NCBI GenBank assembly: GCA_902569405.1
Contig: CACFTX010000002.1
Span: 62,001-126,000 of the forward strand
Reading direction: 5' to 3'
DNA length: 64,000 bases
From: an uncultured Pelagibacteraceae bacterium
Lineage (GTDB): Bacteria; Pseudomonadota; Alphaproteobacteria; Pelagibacterales; Pelagibacteraceae
A program made the translations under genes and the position numbers. This document shows, one piece after another, positions 52,220 to 62,710 of this stretch (positions within the stretch are counted from its first letter, which is position 1; each line of letters starts with the position of its first letter). The notes beneath the pieces are model-generated. The model made no database searches, was not told where the DNA came from, and saw only the letters and a program-made list of their open reading frames with translations.

Positions 52220-53803
52220 ATGTCAGAGAATAATAGAGTTTACATATTTGATACAACAATGCGTGACGGTGAACAATCACCAGGTGCATCAATGAGTTTG
52301 GAAGAAAAAATCCAAATCGCAAGAGTATTTGACGAATTGGGGGTTGATATAATTGAAGCTGGATTTCCGATTGCTTCTCCAGGAGATTTTGAAGCTGTAA
52401 CTGAAATTAGTAAAATATTAAAAAAATCTATTCCTGCAGGATTATCAAGACATTCAAAAAAAGATATTGATAGATGCTATGAAGCACTAAAACATGCTGA
52501 AAGATTTAGAATTCATACTTTTATATCTACAAGCCCACTACATATGAAGCATAAGTTAAATAAATCTCCAGAAGAAGTTTATGAAGCAATAAAAGAACAT
52601 GTAACTTACGCAAGAAAATTTACTGATGATGTTGAGTGGTCTTGTGAGGATGGAACAAGAACTGATATGGACTATATGTGCAAAACTGTAGAGCTTGCAA
52701 TTAAATGCGGAGCAAAAACAATAAACATTCCTGATACAGTGGGATACACGGTTCCTTCAGAATTTACAAAAATTATTCAAACCTTATTAAATAAAGTTCC
52801 AAACATAGACAAAGCAATATTATCTACACACTGTCACAATGATTTGGGCTTAGCTGTAGCAAACTCATTAGCAGGAGTACAAGCTGGCGCAAGACAAATT
52901 GAATGTACAATAAATGGAATTGGAGAAAGAGCAGGCAATGCTGCATTAGAGGAAGTAGTTATGGCAATGAAGACAAGACCCGACTTAATGCCTTATGAAA
53001 CTGGAATTAATACTACACTTTTGAGCAAAGCATCAAAAGTTGTTTCAAATGCAACTGGTTTTCCTGTTCAATACAATAAAGCAATTGTAGGTAAAAATGC
53101 TTTTGCACATGAATCTGGCATTCACCAAGATGGAATGCTTAAAAATAGAAATACTTATGAGATAATGACACCTGAAAGTGTTGGAGTTAAACAGACATCA
53201 TTAGTTATGGGAAAACATTCAGGTAGACATGCATTTAAAGACAAATTAACAAGTCTTGGATATAAAGATGTTACTGACGATGTAATTGAGAGTGCATTTG
53301 GAAAATTTAAAGTTTTAGCAGATAAGAAAAAACATGTTTACGACGAAGATATTATCGCTTTGGTAGATGATAGCTTAATTATAGACAATAAAGTAAATGC
53401 TATTAACTTAAAATCTTTAAAGGTATATGCAGGAACAGGTGAGCCTCAAAAAGCCGAAATGATTTTGGATGTATATGGCGATGTCAAAAATGCTACAGAA
53501 ACTGGAGATGGTCCTGTTGATGCTATTTTTAAATGCATCAAAAAATTATATCCTCACGATGTTAAGCTTCAATTGTATCAAGTTCATGCTGTGACCGAAG
53601 GAACAGATGCCCAGGCAACTGTAAGTGTCCGAATTGAGGAAAATGGGAAAACAACTGTTGGACAAGCAGCAGATACTGATACATTAGTTGCATCAGCTAA
53701 TGCATACATCAACGCGTTGAATAAAATGATAATTAAGAGAGACAAAACTGCTCCAGGAGAAACCAAAGAGCAAAATTTTGAACAAAAAGTGAGAGGAATT
53801 TAA
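52220..53803 (+). CDS. leuA: 2-isopropylmalate synthase
   Basis: First committed enzyme of leucine synthesis. The ATG at 52220 (MSENNRVYIFDTT) is chosen over an upstream frame because it matches the family N-terminus and leaves a promoter in front. The HMGL-like TIM barrel has FDTTMRDGEQSPGASM, STHCHNDLGLAVANSLAG (metal-binding HxH) and NGIGERAGNAALEEV. A C-terminal leucine-sensing domain runs from ~390 to 527. The stop codon is directly followed by mreB ATG with no gap, tying amino-acid synthesis and cell-shape genes together. Confidence 0.96.
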   Translation: MSENNRVYIFDTTMRDGEQSPGASMSLEEKIQIARVFDELGVDIIEAGFPIASPGDFEAVTEISKILKKSIPAGLSRHSKKDIDRCYEALKHAERFRIHTFISTSPLHMKHKLNKSPEEVYEAIKEHVTYARKFTDDVEWSCEDGTRTDMDYMCKTVELAIKCGAKTINIPDTVGYTVPSEFTKIIQTLLNKVPNIDKAILSTHCHNDLGLAVANSLAGVQAGARQIECTINGIGERAGNAALEEVVMAMKTRPDLMPYETGINTTLLSKASKVVSNATGFPVQYNKAIVGKNAFAHESGIHQDGMLKNRNTYEIMTPESVGVKQTSLVMGKHSGRHAFKDKLTSLGYKDVTDDVIESAFGKFKVLADKKKHVYDEDIIALVDDSLIIDNKVNAINLKSLKVYAGTGEPQKAEMILDVYGDVKNATETGDGPVDAIFKCIKKLYPHDVKLQLYQVHAVTEGTDAQATVSVRIEENGKTTVGQAADTDTLVASANAYINALNKMIIKRDKTAPGETKEQNFEQKVRGI

Positions 53804-54838
<1,035 letters not shown>

Positions 54839-54844
54839 AATAAA

Positions 54845-55678
54845 ATGGAAGCGAGCCGAGACGATTTCGTCATTGCAATCCGTTCTGCTTTTATTCAAAG
54901 AGGTAACAAACAAAGATTTTCTTTATTTTTTTTATTAATTTTATCAATTATACTTTTAGTTCTAGGAAGATTTAATTTTTCAGCAGTAAATTATCTAACA
55001 ATTTCTGTTAAAGAACTTGTTTATAGATCTTCTTTTATAGTTTCTGTTCCTGAAAATTATTTAATTAATAGCTACATAGATTTAAAAGATCATTTTACTT
55101 ATTATAATCATTACCAAGAATTAAAAAAAAAAAATAAAGAATTAAATTCTAATATTGAAAATAACAAATTTATCATCGCAGAAAATAAAAGGTTAAAAAA
55201 AATTATCGACGACTATGTAATAGTATCTGATGAGATTGTTGCAAAAGTATTAATAGATAAACAAAGTCCCTTTTTAAGATCGGTAATTATCAATAAGGGC
55301 AGTAAAGATAACATAAAATTAGGAATGGCCGTTTTAGATGGTGATTTTTTGGTTGGAAAAGTAGTTGAGGTAAATTTTACAACAGCAAGAGTTTTATTGC
55401 TTTCTGATTTAAATAGTAAAATTCCAGTTACGATAGAGCCAGAAGGCTATCAATCAATATTGTCAGGCACTGGAAAAAATGATGGAATGATACAGTATAC
55501 AAAAGAAGAAATTTTACTAGAAGACGGTTATACAGTTTATACTTCAGGATCTGGAGCTATTTTTAAATCAGGAATACCCATAGGGACAATTCGAGAAAAA
55601 AGAAGAGTAATTTATTTCTCAGATTTTTCTCAGCTTAGATTCGTTAAAATTATAGCTTTTAAAAAAGGTGAAAATTAA
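54845..55678 (+). CDS. mreC: Rod-shape protein MreC
   Basis: Bitopic scaffold of the elongasome that activates PBP2. It has a short cytoplasmic part, one transmembrane helix (FSLFFLLILSIILLVLGRF, ~25-43), a coiled coil (YNHYQELKKKNKELNSNIENNKFIIAENKRLKK, ~83-120) and two periplasmic beta-barrel domains with SVIINKGSKDNIKLGMAVLDGDFLVGKVVEV and VYTSGSGAIFKSGIPIGTI. It is 277 aa. It shares a base with the mreD start. Confidence 0.94.
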   Translation: MEASRDDFVIAIRSAFIQRGNKQRFSLFFLLILSIILLVLGRFNFSAVNYLTISVKELVYRSSFIVSVPENYLINSYIDLKDHFTYYNHYQELKKKNKELNSNIENNKFIIAENKRLKKIIDDYVIVSDEIVAKVLIDKQSPFLRSVIINKGSKDNIKLGMAVLDGDFLVGKVVEVNFTTARVLLLSDLNSKIPVTIEPEGYQSILSGTGKNDGMIQYTKEEILLEDGYTVYTSGSGAIFKSGIPIGTIREKRRVIYFSDFSQLRFVKIIAFKKGEN

Positions 55679-56199
55679 TGTCTAGATTAGGAAAGGGAAA
55701 ATTTTTAAATAGATTATTAGATCTTGGACCAATTATCTTACTTTATATTTCAGTCTTAAATGAATTGGATTTTAATTATTTAAACTTAACTTATTTTTCA
55801 TTTAATTTTCCTTTCATTTTAATTTTTTATTGGAGTTTAAAAAAACCTGAAAATTTAGGTTATGGACTTATATTTGCCGCTGGATTGATCAATGATGTAG
55901 TTGTCGGTTTTCCAATGGGAACGAGTAGTTTTGCATATCTTTTTATTTGTGGATTTGCAGCTTATTTAAGAAATATAACTTTAAGACCAAGTATTCTAAA
56001 AGATTGGATGTTTTTTTTATTTACAGTTTTAGTAGTGAGCTCTTTAAATTATTCAATATTAGTTTTGTTTTTTGAATATAACATTAACTACTTAAACATT
56101 ATAATAAATATAATTTTTACATTTTTCCTGTACGTAATTTTCGCAAATATATTTCAAATTTATCAAAAATTTATAGCAAGTAGTGAAAAAAATGATTAG
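55678..56199 (+). CDS. mreD: Rod-shape membrane protein MreD
   Basis: Polytopic inner-membrane elongasome component. In 173 aa about five hydrophobic helices are visible, with family-like FPFILIFYWSLKKPENLGYGLIFAAGLINDVVVGFPMGTSSFAYLF. Sequence conservation of MreD is low, so the assignment relies on topology and position between mreC and mrdA, which it overlaps by 8 bases if mrdA starts at ATG 56192. Confidence 0.88.
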   Translation: MSRLGKGKFLNRLLDLGPIILLYISVLNELDFNYLNLTYFSFNFPFILIFYWSLKKPENLGYGLIFAAGLINDVVVGFPMGTSSFAYLFICGFAAYLRNITLRPSILKDWMFFLFTVLVVSSLNYSILVLFFEYNINYLNIIINIIFTFFLYVIFANIFQIYQKFIASSEKND

Positions 56200-58168
56200 T
56201 GGCGGCGATACAAGTTTTAGAAAATTAAACACAATTAATAGAAGAATGTTTATTATTTCAGCTGCTAAAGTTGTAGTTTTCACTGGAATTGTAGCAAGAC
56301 TTTTTTCTTTACAAATTAATGAAAACAAAAAATATTTAACTTTATCTGATAAAAATCGTCTTAGAGAATGGAAGTTGCCACCAGAACGAGGAGAGTTTTT
56401 AGATTTTTTTGGAAACACTATAGCAGGCAATCTTAAAGTATACCAACTTCATGTTGTTCCTGAACAAGTTGAAGATTTTAAATATTTAATGATAAGACTT
56501 AAAGACATTTTAGAAATAGATGATAAGCAATTTTCAAAAATAATAAAAAAGAAAGAAAAACAAAAACCTTGGGAAACTTTAGTAGTTTCAGAAAACTTGA
56601 GTTGGGATCAGTTTTCAAAAGTAAACTTCTATTTACATGAACTTGGCGGAGCAAAACCAGTTTTATCTGTAGCAAGAAGTTACCCTCACAAAGAAAACTT
56701 CACTCATGTCCTAGGTTATGTTGCTCAAGCTAGTGAAAGTGATTTAGCAAATAGTGAAATAATCAGAAAAAATCACGTACCTGGATTAAGAGTAGGAAAA
56801 ATTGGTTTGGAAAAAGCTTTTGAAAATGATTTGATTGGATCTAATGGAATACAAAGATACGAAGTTAATGCGTATGGAAAAAGAATAAATCAAATAGATT
56901 ATTTAGAAGGCAAAAAAGGAAAAAATCTAAGATTAACTATTGATACCGAGGTTCAAAAACTTGCCAATGAATTGTTAGTAGGAAAATCTGGATCAATAAG
57001 CGTTATGGATATTTATACAGGGGATGTAATAGCTATGCATTCATCGCCATCCTTTGATCCAAATTTATTTTTATATGGCATTAGCCACAAAGACTGGCAA
57101 GATATTAGAGAAAATCCTTTAAAACCTTTAATTAATAAAACAGTTGCGGGACTATATTCCCCAGGTTCAACTATTAAACCTTTGGTAGCTTTGTCGGCAC
57201 TAGAAAATGATGTTATTTCTCCTAAATTTATAGTTCGATGCACAGGAAAAATGGAAATGTATGGTCAAACTTATCACTGTTGGAAGAAAAAAGGCCATGG
57301 ATTTATGAATTTAAGAGATGCGATAAAACAATCATGTGACACTTATTTTTATGAGGCAGCAAGAAAATTAGGTGTGGACCGGTTGAATAAAACTGGATTA
57401 AAATTTGGCTTGGGTGAAAAAGTTTTTGGTAAAACATTTATTGATGAAAAAAAAGGTCTAGTGCCAAGTACTCAATGGAAAAAAGACAATCTTGGTTTTG
57501 GATGGGTTTTGGGAGAAACGTTAATCACAGGTATTGGACAAGGATACATTCAAACAACACCATTACAGTTATGTTTGATGACTGCTCAATTGGCAAATGG
57601 AGGTTATAAAATTTATCCGAGAATTAGAGTTGAAAAAAACCAAGATACAGCTGAACAAATAAAAGCAAAAATGATTAAAACAGCTATAGAAAAAAAAGAA
57701 AATGAAAACTCAACCATTTCTCCAATTAGAAGAGCACAAGACTTTTTAAACATTGGGCAAAAGGAACATACTGTACTTTATAGAAATTCTGAGAATATTA
57801 AGTTTGTTTTAGAAGCAATGTGGGGTTCTACCAATGAAGTAAGAGGAACTTCTTTTGGATCTAGAATAGACGACAAAAAATATCAATTTGCCGGAAAAAC
57901 TGGAACATCACAGGTAAAAAAGATAAGTGAAAGACACAGAGAATTAGAATTAAAAGCAAAAGACGTTCCTTACGAAGAAAGAGATCATGCGCTATATATT
58001 GCTTTTGGTCCTTATAAAAATCCACGCTATGCGCTTAGTATTATTGTTGAACATGGTGGATCTGGAAGTACAACTGCTGCACCGATGGCAAAAAAATTAT
58101 TTAAATTAATAATAGATCGCCATGAAGAAAGAGAAAAAATTATAAAACAAAACTTAACAATTTCATAA
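56192..58168 (+). CDS. mrdA: Elongation transpeptidase PBP2
   Basis: Class B penicillin-binding protein that cross-links lateral wall with RodA. ATG 56192 is preferred; GTG 56183 is an alternative three codons upstream. It has one transmembrane helix (~23-40), a pedestal with LREWKLPPERGEFLDFFGN, and a transpeptidase domain with SxxK at about 326-329 (SPGSTIKP), an SxN-equivalent SCD (KQSCDTYFYEAA) and KTG in FAGKTGTSQV. At ~658 aa it is of family length. SCD instead of SxN is the usual PBP2 form. Confidence 0.96.
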   Translation: MISGGDTSFRKLNTINRRMFIISAAKVVVFTGIVARLFSLQINENKKYLTLSDKNRLREWKLPPERGEFLDFFGNTIAGNLKVYQLHVVPEQVEDFKYLMIRLKDILEIDDKQFSKIIKKKEKQKPWETLVVSENLSWDQFSKVNFYLHELGGAKPVLSVARSYPHKENFTHVLGYVAQASESDLANSEIIRKNHVPGLRVGKIGLEKAFENDLIGSNGIQRYEVNAYGKRINQIDYLEGKKGKNLRLTIDTEVQKLANELLVGKSGSISVMDIYTGDVIAMHSSPSFDPNLFLYGISHKDWQDIRENPLKPLINKTVAGLYSPGSTIKPLVALSALENDVISPKFIVRCTGKMEMYGQTYHCWKKKGHGFMNLRDAIKQSCDTYFYEAARKLGVDRLNKTGLKFGLGEKVFGKTFIDEKKGLVPSTQWKKDNLGFGWVLGETLITGIGQGYIQTTPLQLCLMTAQLANGGYKIYPRIRVEKNQDTAEQIKAKMIKTAIEKKENENSTISPIRRAQDFLNIGQKEHTVLYRNSENIKFVLEAMWGSTNEVRGTSFGSRIDDKKYQFAGKTGTSQVKKISERHRELELKAKDVPYEERDHALYIAFGPYKNPRYALSIIVEHGGSGSTTAAPMAKKLFKLIIDRHEEREKIIKQNLTIS

Positions 58169-59293
58169 ATGTTTCAAAGAAGAACAATAACAAACCAATT
58201 AACATTTTTTCAAAAATTAAGATCTTTTGACTTTATATTAATGGGATGCATTTTTATAATTGGAATAATTAGTTGTTATTCAATGTACTCGACTGATGGC
58301 GGTGAATTATTGTACCATAGCAAAAGTCATATAGTTAGATTTTTTGTTTTTTTTGTAATGATGATAGTTTTATCCTTTTTTAATGTTAAATTTTGGCACT
58401 CAACTGGTTATTTATTTTATATTATTGTTTTAGGATTTTTAATATGGGCTTCATTTTATGGAATAACAGCTTCTGGTTCTCAACGTTGGATTAATTTGTA
58501 TTTTATTAATTTACAGCCCTCTGAATTAATGAAAATTGCAATTATAGTTTGTTTTGCAAAATATTATCACAGAACCCAAGTTAGTGATGTAAATAGTTTT
58601 AAAAATTTATTGTTACCAATTGCAATATTAATTATTCCAATAGTATTAGTAATATCTCAACCAGATTTAGGAACTTCAATTTTAATTGCTCTAAGCGGTT
58701 TAGTTGTTTTATGGCTTGCGGGATTAAATATAAAATATTTTATTTATTCTTCTCTAATTTTTATAATTTCAATGCCTTTTGTAATTGCATTTTTAGAACC
58801 GTATCAAAAATTAAGAATATTAACTTTTTTTAACCCAGATAAAGATCCACTAGGTGCCGGATATCAAATTATCCAATCAAAAATTGCAATAGGTTCAGGA
58901 GGTTTAACAGGCAAAGGTTTTTTAAGAGGAACACAAAGTTATTTAGATTTTTTACCAGAAAAACATACTGATTTTATTTTTACGCTATTTTCTGAAGAAC
59001 ATGGATTTACTGGTTCATTACTTCTATTAATTTTGTATGCAATTATGATTTTTAGAATTTTAAGAATAGGTGCATTAACTAGAAGTTATTTTGCAAAACT
59101 TTATTGTTTTAGTTTTGCATCAGCTATATTTATTTATATTGCTGTTAATATGAGTATGGTTTTAGGACTTTTACCTATTGTTGGTTCTCCACTACCAATT
59201 ATGTCTTACGGGGGATCATCTATGCTTGCAACCATGATCGGCTTTAGTATTGTGATGAGTGCAAAGATATATAATAAACAAGTAATCTCATAA
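58169..59293 (+). CDS. rodA: Elongation lipid II glycosyltransferase RodA
   Basis: SEDS-family glycosyltransferase working with PBP2. At 374 aa it has about ten transmembrane helices and signatures GSQRWINLYFINLQPSELMKIA (~109), SQPDLGTSILIALSGLVVLWLAG (~166), QSKIAIGSGGLTGKGFLRGTQSYLDFLPEKHTDFIFTLFSEEHG (~237) and PLPIMSYGGSSMLATMIG near the end. It starts right after the mrdA stop. It pairs with PBP2 as ftsW pairs with FtsI at the other cluster. Confidence 0.96.
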   Translation: MFQRRTITNQLTFFQKLRSFDFILMGCIFIIGIISCYSMYSTDGGELLYHSKSHIVRFFVFFVMMIVLSFFNVKFWHSTGYLFYIIVLGFLIWASFYGITASGSQRWINLYFINLQPSELMKIAIIVCFAKYYHRTQVSDVNSFKNLLLPIAILIIPIVLVISQPDLGTSILIALSGLVVLWLAGLNIKYFIYSSLIFIISMPFVIAFLEPYQKLRILTFFNPDKDPLGAGYQIIQSKIAIGSGGLTGKGFLRGTQSYLDFLPEKHTDFIFTLFSEEHGFTGSLLLLILYAIMIFRILRIGALTRSYFAKLYCFSFASAIFIYIAVNMSMVLGLLPIVGSPLPIMSYGGSSMLATMIGFSIVMSAKIYNKQVIS

Positions 59294-59409
59294 ATTTTTT
59301 CAACCTACAAACGTAAAGATTAAAGAAAAACCAATATTTTAGAGACTATTTTGGGTTTATTCTTCAGTTTATTCATTGTTATTTAGTGTTTATTATATAA
59401 AAAAATCAA
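59294..59409. promoter_or_regulatory. Intergenic region ahead of the pilus block
   Basis: A 116-bp gap between rodA and pilT. A TATTATATAAAA stretch (~59390) close to pilT could be a -10, but no convincing -35 at the right distance is seen, and there is no GC-rich terminator. Confidence 0.25.
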
Positions 59410-60423
59410 ATGTTTGAAAAATTAGAAGAATTAGCAAAAAACAATAAGAAGATATCTGACTTCCATATTAGATCTGGGTCACCACTTGGTTATAGGCAAA
59501 CTGGAGAAATATATAAAGTAAAAGAAGTAATTGTTAAGGCACAAGATCTTCAAGATCTTATATCTACCAACTGTAACGAGGTAGAATCAAAAAGATTTCA
59601 AGAAACTCATGAATTAGATTCATCAGTAACTTTAAGTGGACTAAGATTTAGGGCAAATTTCTATAAAACTATTAATGGCCCAGCGGCTGTTCTTAGAAGA
59701 GTTGAAACTGTAATGCCAGAAATGGCACAATTTGATTTGCCGCAAGTTCTTTATGATATTATTGATATGCACAAAGGACTAGTTTTAGTAACCGGACCAA
59801 CGGGTTCTGGAAAATCAACAACTCTTGCTGCAATTGTTAATGAGATAAATAAAACAAGAACCTCAAACATAATTACAGTTGAAGATCCAGTTGAATTTAT
59901 TCATAAAGATATAAAAAGTATTGTGTCTCATAGGGAAGTTGGAAAACAAACAAAAAGTTTCGCGAGTGCTTTGAAAGCTGCGCTAAGGGAAGACCCAGAT
60001 GTTATACTTGTTGGTGAGATGAGAGATTTAGAAACGGTTGGACTTGCACTAACAGCGGCAGAAACTGGTCACTTAGTTTTTGGAACACTACATACAAGTG
60101 GTGCCCCAAGTACAATTAATAGAATTATAGATGTGTTTCCTCCAGAACAACAAGCACAAATACGTGCACAAATTTCAACATCTTTAAAGATGGTTGTAAC
60201 ACAAAGATTACTTAAAACTAAAGACGGCCAAGGTCGTGTCGGTGCTTTTGAAGTGATGAAGTGTACTGCTCCTATTCAAAACTTAATTAGAGAATCTAAA
60301 ATTCATCAAATCCCCAGCATCATGCAGACTGCAGTTAAAGATGGTATGATAACCATGACTAAGTCATTAGAGGAACTTGTAAAAGCAGGTAAAATAGATG
60401 CGAGCGCAGGAAAAGAACATTAA
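59410..60423 (+). CDS. pilT: Type IV pilus retraction ATPase PilT
   Basis: Hexameric cytoplasmic ATPase that depolymerises type IV pili, driving retraction, motility or DNA uptake. It has an N-terminal PAS-like domain (ISDFHIRSGSPLGYRQTGEI), Walker A GPTGSGKST (129-137), Asp box VEDPVEFIH, Walker B EDPDVILVGEMRD, His box TGHLVFGTLHTSGA and the PilT-type APIQNLIRESKIHQIPSIMQ (the AIRNLIRE motif) near 285-304. It is 337 aa. It overlaps the first pilin gene by 26 bases. Confidence 0.94.
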   Translation: MFEKLEELAKNNKKISDFHIRSGSPLGYRQTGEIYKVKEVIVKAQDLQDLISTNCNEVESKRFQETHELDSSVTLSGLRFRANFYKTINGPAAVLRRVETVMPEMAQFDLPQVLYDIIDMHKGLVLVTGPTGSGKSTTLAAIVNEINKTRTSNIITVEDPVEFIHKDIKSIVSHREVGKQTKSFASALKAALREDPDVILVGEMRDLETVGLALTAAETGHLVFGTLHTSGAPSTINRIIDVFPPEQQAQIRAQISTSLKMVVTQRLLKTKDGQGRVGAFEVMKCTAPIQNLIRESKIHQIPSIMQTAVKDGMITMTKSLEELVKAGKIDASAGKEH

Positions 60424-61102
60424 AGGTTTTAACATACTTGAAGTTGTAGTTGTTCTTGTTATAGTTGGAGTTATTTCAGCTGCAGCATATCCTAAATTTT
60501 CTGACTGGAAAAAAAAAAGAGAAATTAGAGACACTGCTTTGAAGGTAAAAAGTTTAATGTTAGGAATAAATGCTCAAGTCCAAAGAGGATTGTATTCATT
60601 TGTTCAAGTTTATGTGAATGTTGAAGACACAGAAATAACTTTTACATCAAAAGGAATGAAATCAGATACACTCAATAAAAAAATAAATGATGGCGACCAT
60701 GTTTGGAATACAGATTCTTCAACAAGGTGTAATATTTCAAGCGCTACTTATTGGGATGACGATGGAGCAGTTGATAATAAATTAGAAGTACAGACACTTG
60801 TGATAGACAGACAAAATATTACCACTAATTTTGAAGGAGAAGCTGCTGTATGTTTTTCTAAAAACGCAAGATGGTATAGCGGAGCAGGTAATTTTGTAAG
60901 TGGTACAGGGTCATCTATGGTTGTAGATGGAACAATGTTTTTATGTATAAGACCTACAGATGTTAACTTCTGTGCTGTAGATGAAAGTACTGGGAACCCA
61001 ACTATAGTTGTAGAAAATTTATACTCAGTTGATTGGACGAGATTTGGAGATGTAACTTTAGACAAGTGGAGTTCAATATCTAACGAGTGGGTATCACAAT
61101 AA
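60398..61102 (+). CDS. Type IV pilin-like protein (first pseudopilin)
   Basis: A class III prepilin leader: ten residues with charges, then KG|FNILEVVVVLVIVGVISAAAYPKF. Cleavage is expected after Gly, Glu stands at +5, and the helix packs in the filament. The 234-aa length and globular part with several Cys (TRCN, AVCFS, LCIRP, FCAV) suggest a minor pilin or GspH/FimT-like protein, but it may also be the major subunit. Translation is probably coupled to pilT, in which it starts. Confidence 0.82.
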   Translation: MRAQEKNIKGFNILEVVVVLVIVGVISAAAYPKFSDWKKKREIRDTALKVKSLMLGINAQVQRGLYSFVQVYVNVEDTEITFTSKGMKSDTLNKKINDGDHVWNTDSSTRCNISSATYWDDDGAVDNKLEVQTLVIDRQNITTNFEGEAAVCFSKNARWYSGAGNFVSGTGSSMVVDGTMFLCIRPTDVNFCAVDESTGNPTIVVENLYSVDWTRFGDVTLDKWSSISNEWVSQ

Positions 61103-61106
61103 TTAA

Positions 61107-61796
61107 ATGACAAAAAAAATTAAAAATATTTTAGGACTAACAATTTTAGAAGCGCTGATCTCAACAGCGATAGTGGGAATTGGCTTTGTTGCAATACTTC
61201 AGATGGTAAATTATTCAGTTCAATCAATTGATACTTCAGGAGAAAGAACTAAGGCGAATTATCTAGTAAGCATGATGGCAGAAGACGTTATTGGCCATAG
61301 AGATAGCATCTATGGTGTAAACACCAACACACAGGATGTTGTTATGAATGTTGATGGAACTATTACAATTGAGGGTGTAGAGAGACCAGACGCAAGAAGG
61401 TTTTCAGATCATTTAGCAGGACAAGAATTTACAGCAAGATGTGGTGGACCAGCAGCTGTAGCTATTGACGCAACAGGAGATCCAGATGCCACACCTCCTC
61501 CCACAAACGATCCAACAAAAAGTATTTATGAAACTGAATTTGTTGATGCCCCTTCCAATAAAGAGGAAAAGTGGATGAGAATATTTTCTGAAAATCGATA
61601 TTTGAAATGCAAAGGAGAAAAAGATGTAAAGAAAATGAAAGTTTATAAAATATGTAGGTGGCCAGGTGTATGCCCGTATCAGGACAATTCAATTACAGAT
61701 GATGGAATGTACATTGGTAGAGTTCAAATTAACTTAAATGACGGCAGAAAAAGAAAATTTTTATATTTTCAAACTGATTACAAAATTAGAAAATGA
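61107..61796 (+). CDS. PilV-like minor pilin
   Basis: 229 aa with the prepilin leader MTKKIKNILG|LTILEALISTAIVGIGFVAIL (Glu at +5 after cleavage), a helix continuing as LQMVNYSVQSIDTSGERTKANYLVSMMAEDV, which resembles PilV/GspI proteins, and a globular domain with Cys pairs (RYLKCKGE, CRWPGVCPY). PilV-type pilins initiate pilus assembly with PilW and PilX. The ATGA overlap with the next gene shows an operon. The paralogue name is inferred from order and helix pattern. Confidence 0.78.
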   Translation: MTKKIKNILGLTILEALISTAIVGIGFVAILQMVNYSVQSIDTSGERTKANYLVSMMAEDVIGHRDSIYGVNTNTQDVVMNVDGTITIEGVERPDARRFSDHLAGQEFTARCGGPAAVAIDATGDPDATPPPTNDPTKSIYETEFVDAPSNKEEKWMRIFSENRYLKCKGEKDVKKMKVYKICRWPGVCPYQDNSITDDGMYIGRVQINLNDGRKRKFLYFQTDYKIRK

Positions 61797-62707
61797 TGAA
61801 AAAAAGCTATTTAAAAAATATTTTAGGTTTTACTTTAATTGAGGTGCTTATAGGTGTTGTGATTTCTTCAATTATGATGGCCGCAATGTATACTACTTAT
61901 AGCGTTGTCAACAAAAGTTTTTCCCAAGTTACAGACCGTGCAAAAATTAGCCGATCAGGAAGAGACATAGTAGAAATGATGATGAGGGATGTAAGGATGG
62001 CAGGTTTTAAATATAGACTTGGAACAAATACACTAGACTTTCCAAAAACGAGTTACTTACAATTTTTAGGTGGAGATACCACTATTGCTTTAAGTCATGA
62101 TCCTATAATAATAGAAAAAAATGCGCCGTTGGGTTTTTCTATAGCTGGAGCAACCGATCCAACTCCTAAGCATAACGATGATGATAAGTGCTGTGATAGA
62201 ATACATATTGTCTATGATGATTTTAATCAAAATGATGCAACTCAACCTTATAAGAGATATAAGATCACTTACTATGCGGAACCAGTAGATGATGGGGGAG
62301 ACAAAAGGTATGCAGCATACAAAACTGTGCAAAGCTGGATACAAGGTTTAGATGCAGCAAGTGGATCATGGGTAAGTGATTGTTCTGAATGTTATGTTGG
62401 GCAAAAAATTCGTGATCATGTAGTTGATATGGAATTTATACCGCTTGATGCAGCAGGAAGAAAAATTTCCCCTATTCCAAAACCGGGATCTGACGAAGCA
62501 GCTAGAATTAATCTTTACAAAATAAGAGCAGTTGATGTGAGGTTAACGTTTAGATCAAAAAAAGAATTTTTTAGATTTGGTGCAAACGCTAGCGCTCCAA
62601 GATTAGTAAAAGGACTTGGAGATAGATCGCAGGCATTTTTTGACAAATATTTAAGAGACTCTGTTGTTGTTACAATTCACACAAGAAACATTGGGAGTGG
62701 AATATAA
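61793..62707 (+). CDS. PilW-like minor pilin
   Basis: 304 aa. The prepilin leader ends ILG|FTLIEVLIGVVISSIMMAAMYTTY, followed by SFSQVTDRAKISRSGRDIVEMMMRDVRMAGFKYRLG, a stretch characteristic of PilW proteins. The Cys-containing region DDKCCDRIHIVYDD and SDCSECYVG may bind metal or form disulfides. Position after the PilV-like and before the PilX-like gene supports the call. Confidence 0.85.
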   Translation: MMKKSYLKNILGFTLIEVLIGVVISSIMMAAMYTTYSVVNKSFSQVTDRAKISRSGRDIVEMMMRDVRMAGFKYRLGTNTLDFPKTSYLQFLGGDTTIALSHDPIIIEKNAPLGFSIAGATDPTPKHNDDDKCCDRIHIVYDDFNQNDATQPYKRYKITYYAEPVDDGGDKRYAAYKTVQSWIQGLDAASGSWVSDCSECYVGQKIRDHVVDMEFIPLDAAGRKISPIPKPGSDEAARINLYKIRAVDVRLTFRSKKEFFRFGANASAPRLVKGLGDRSQAFFDKYLRDSVVVTIHTRNIGSGI

Positions 62708-62710
62708 ATC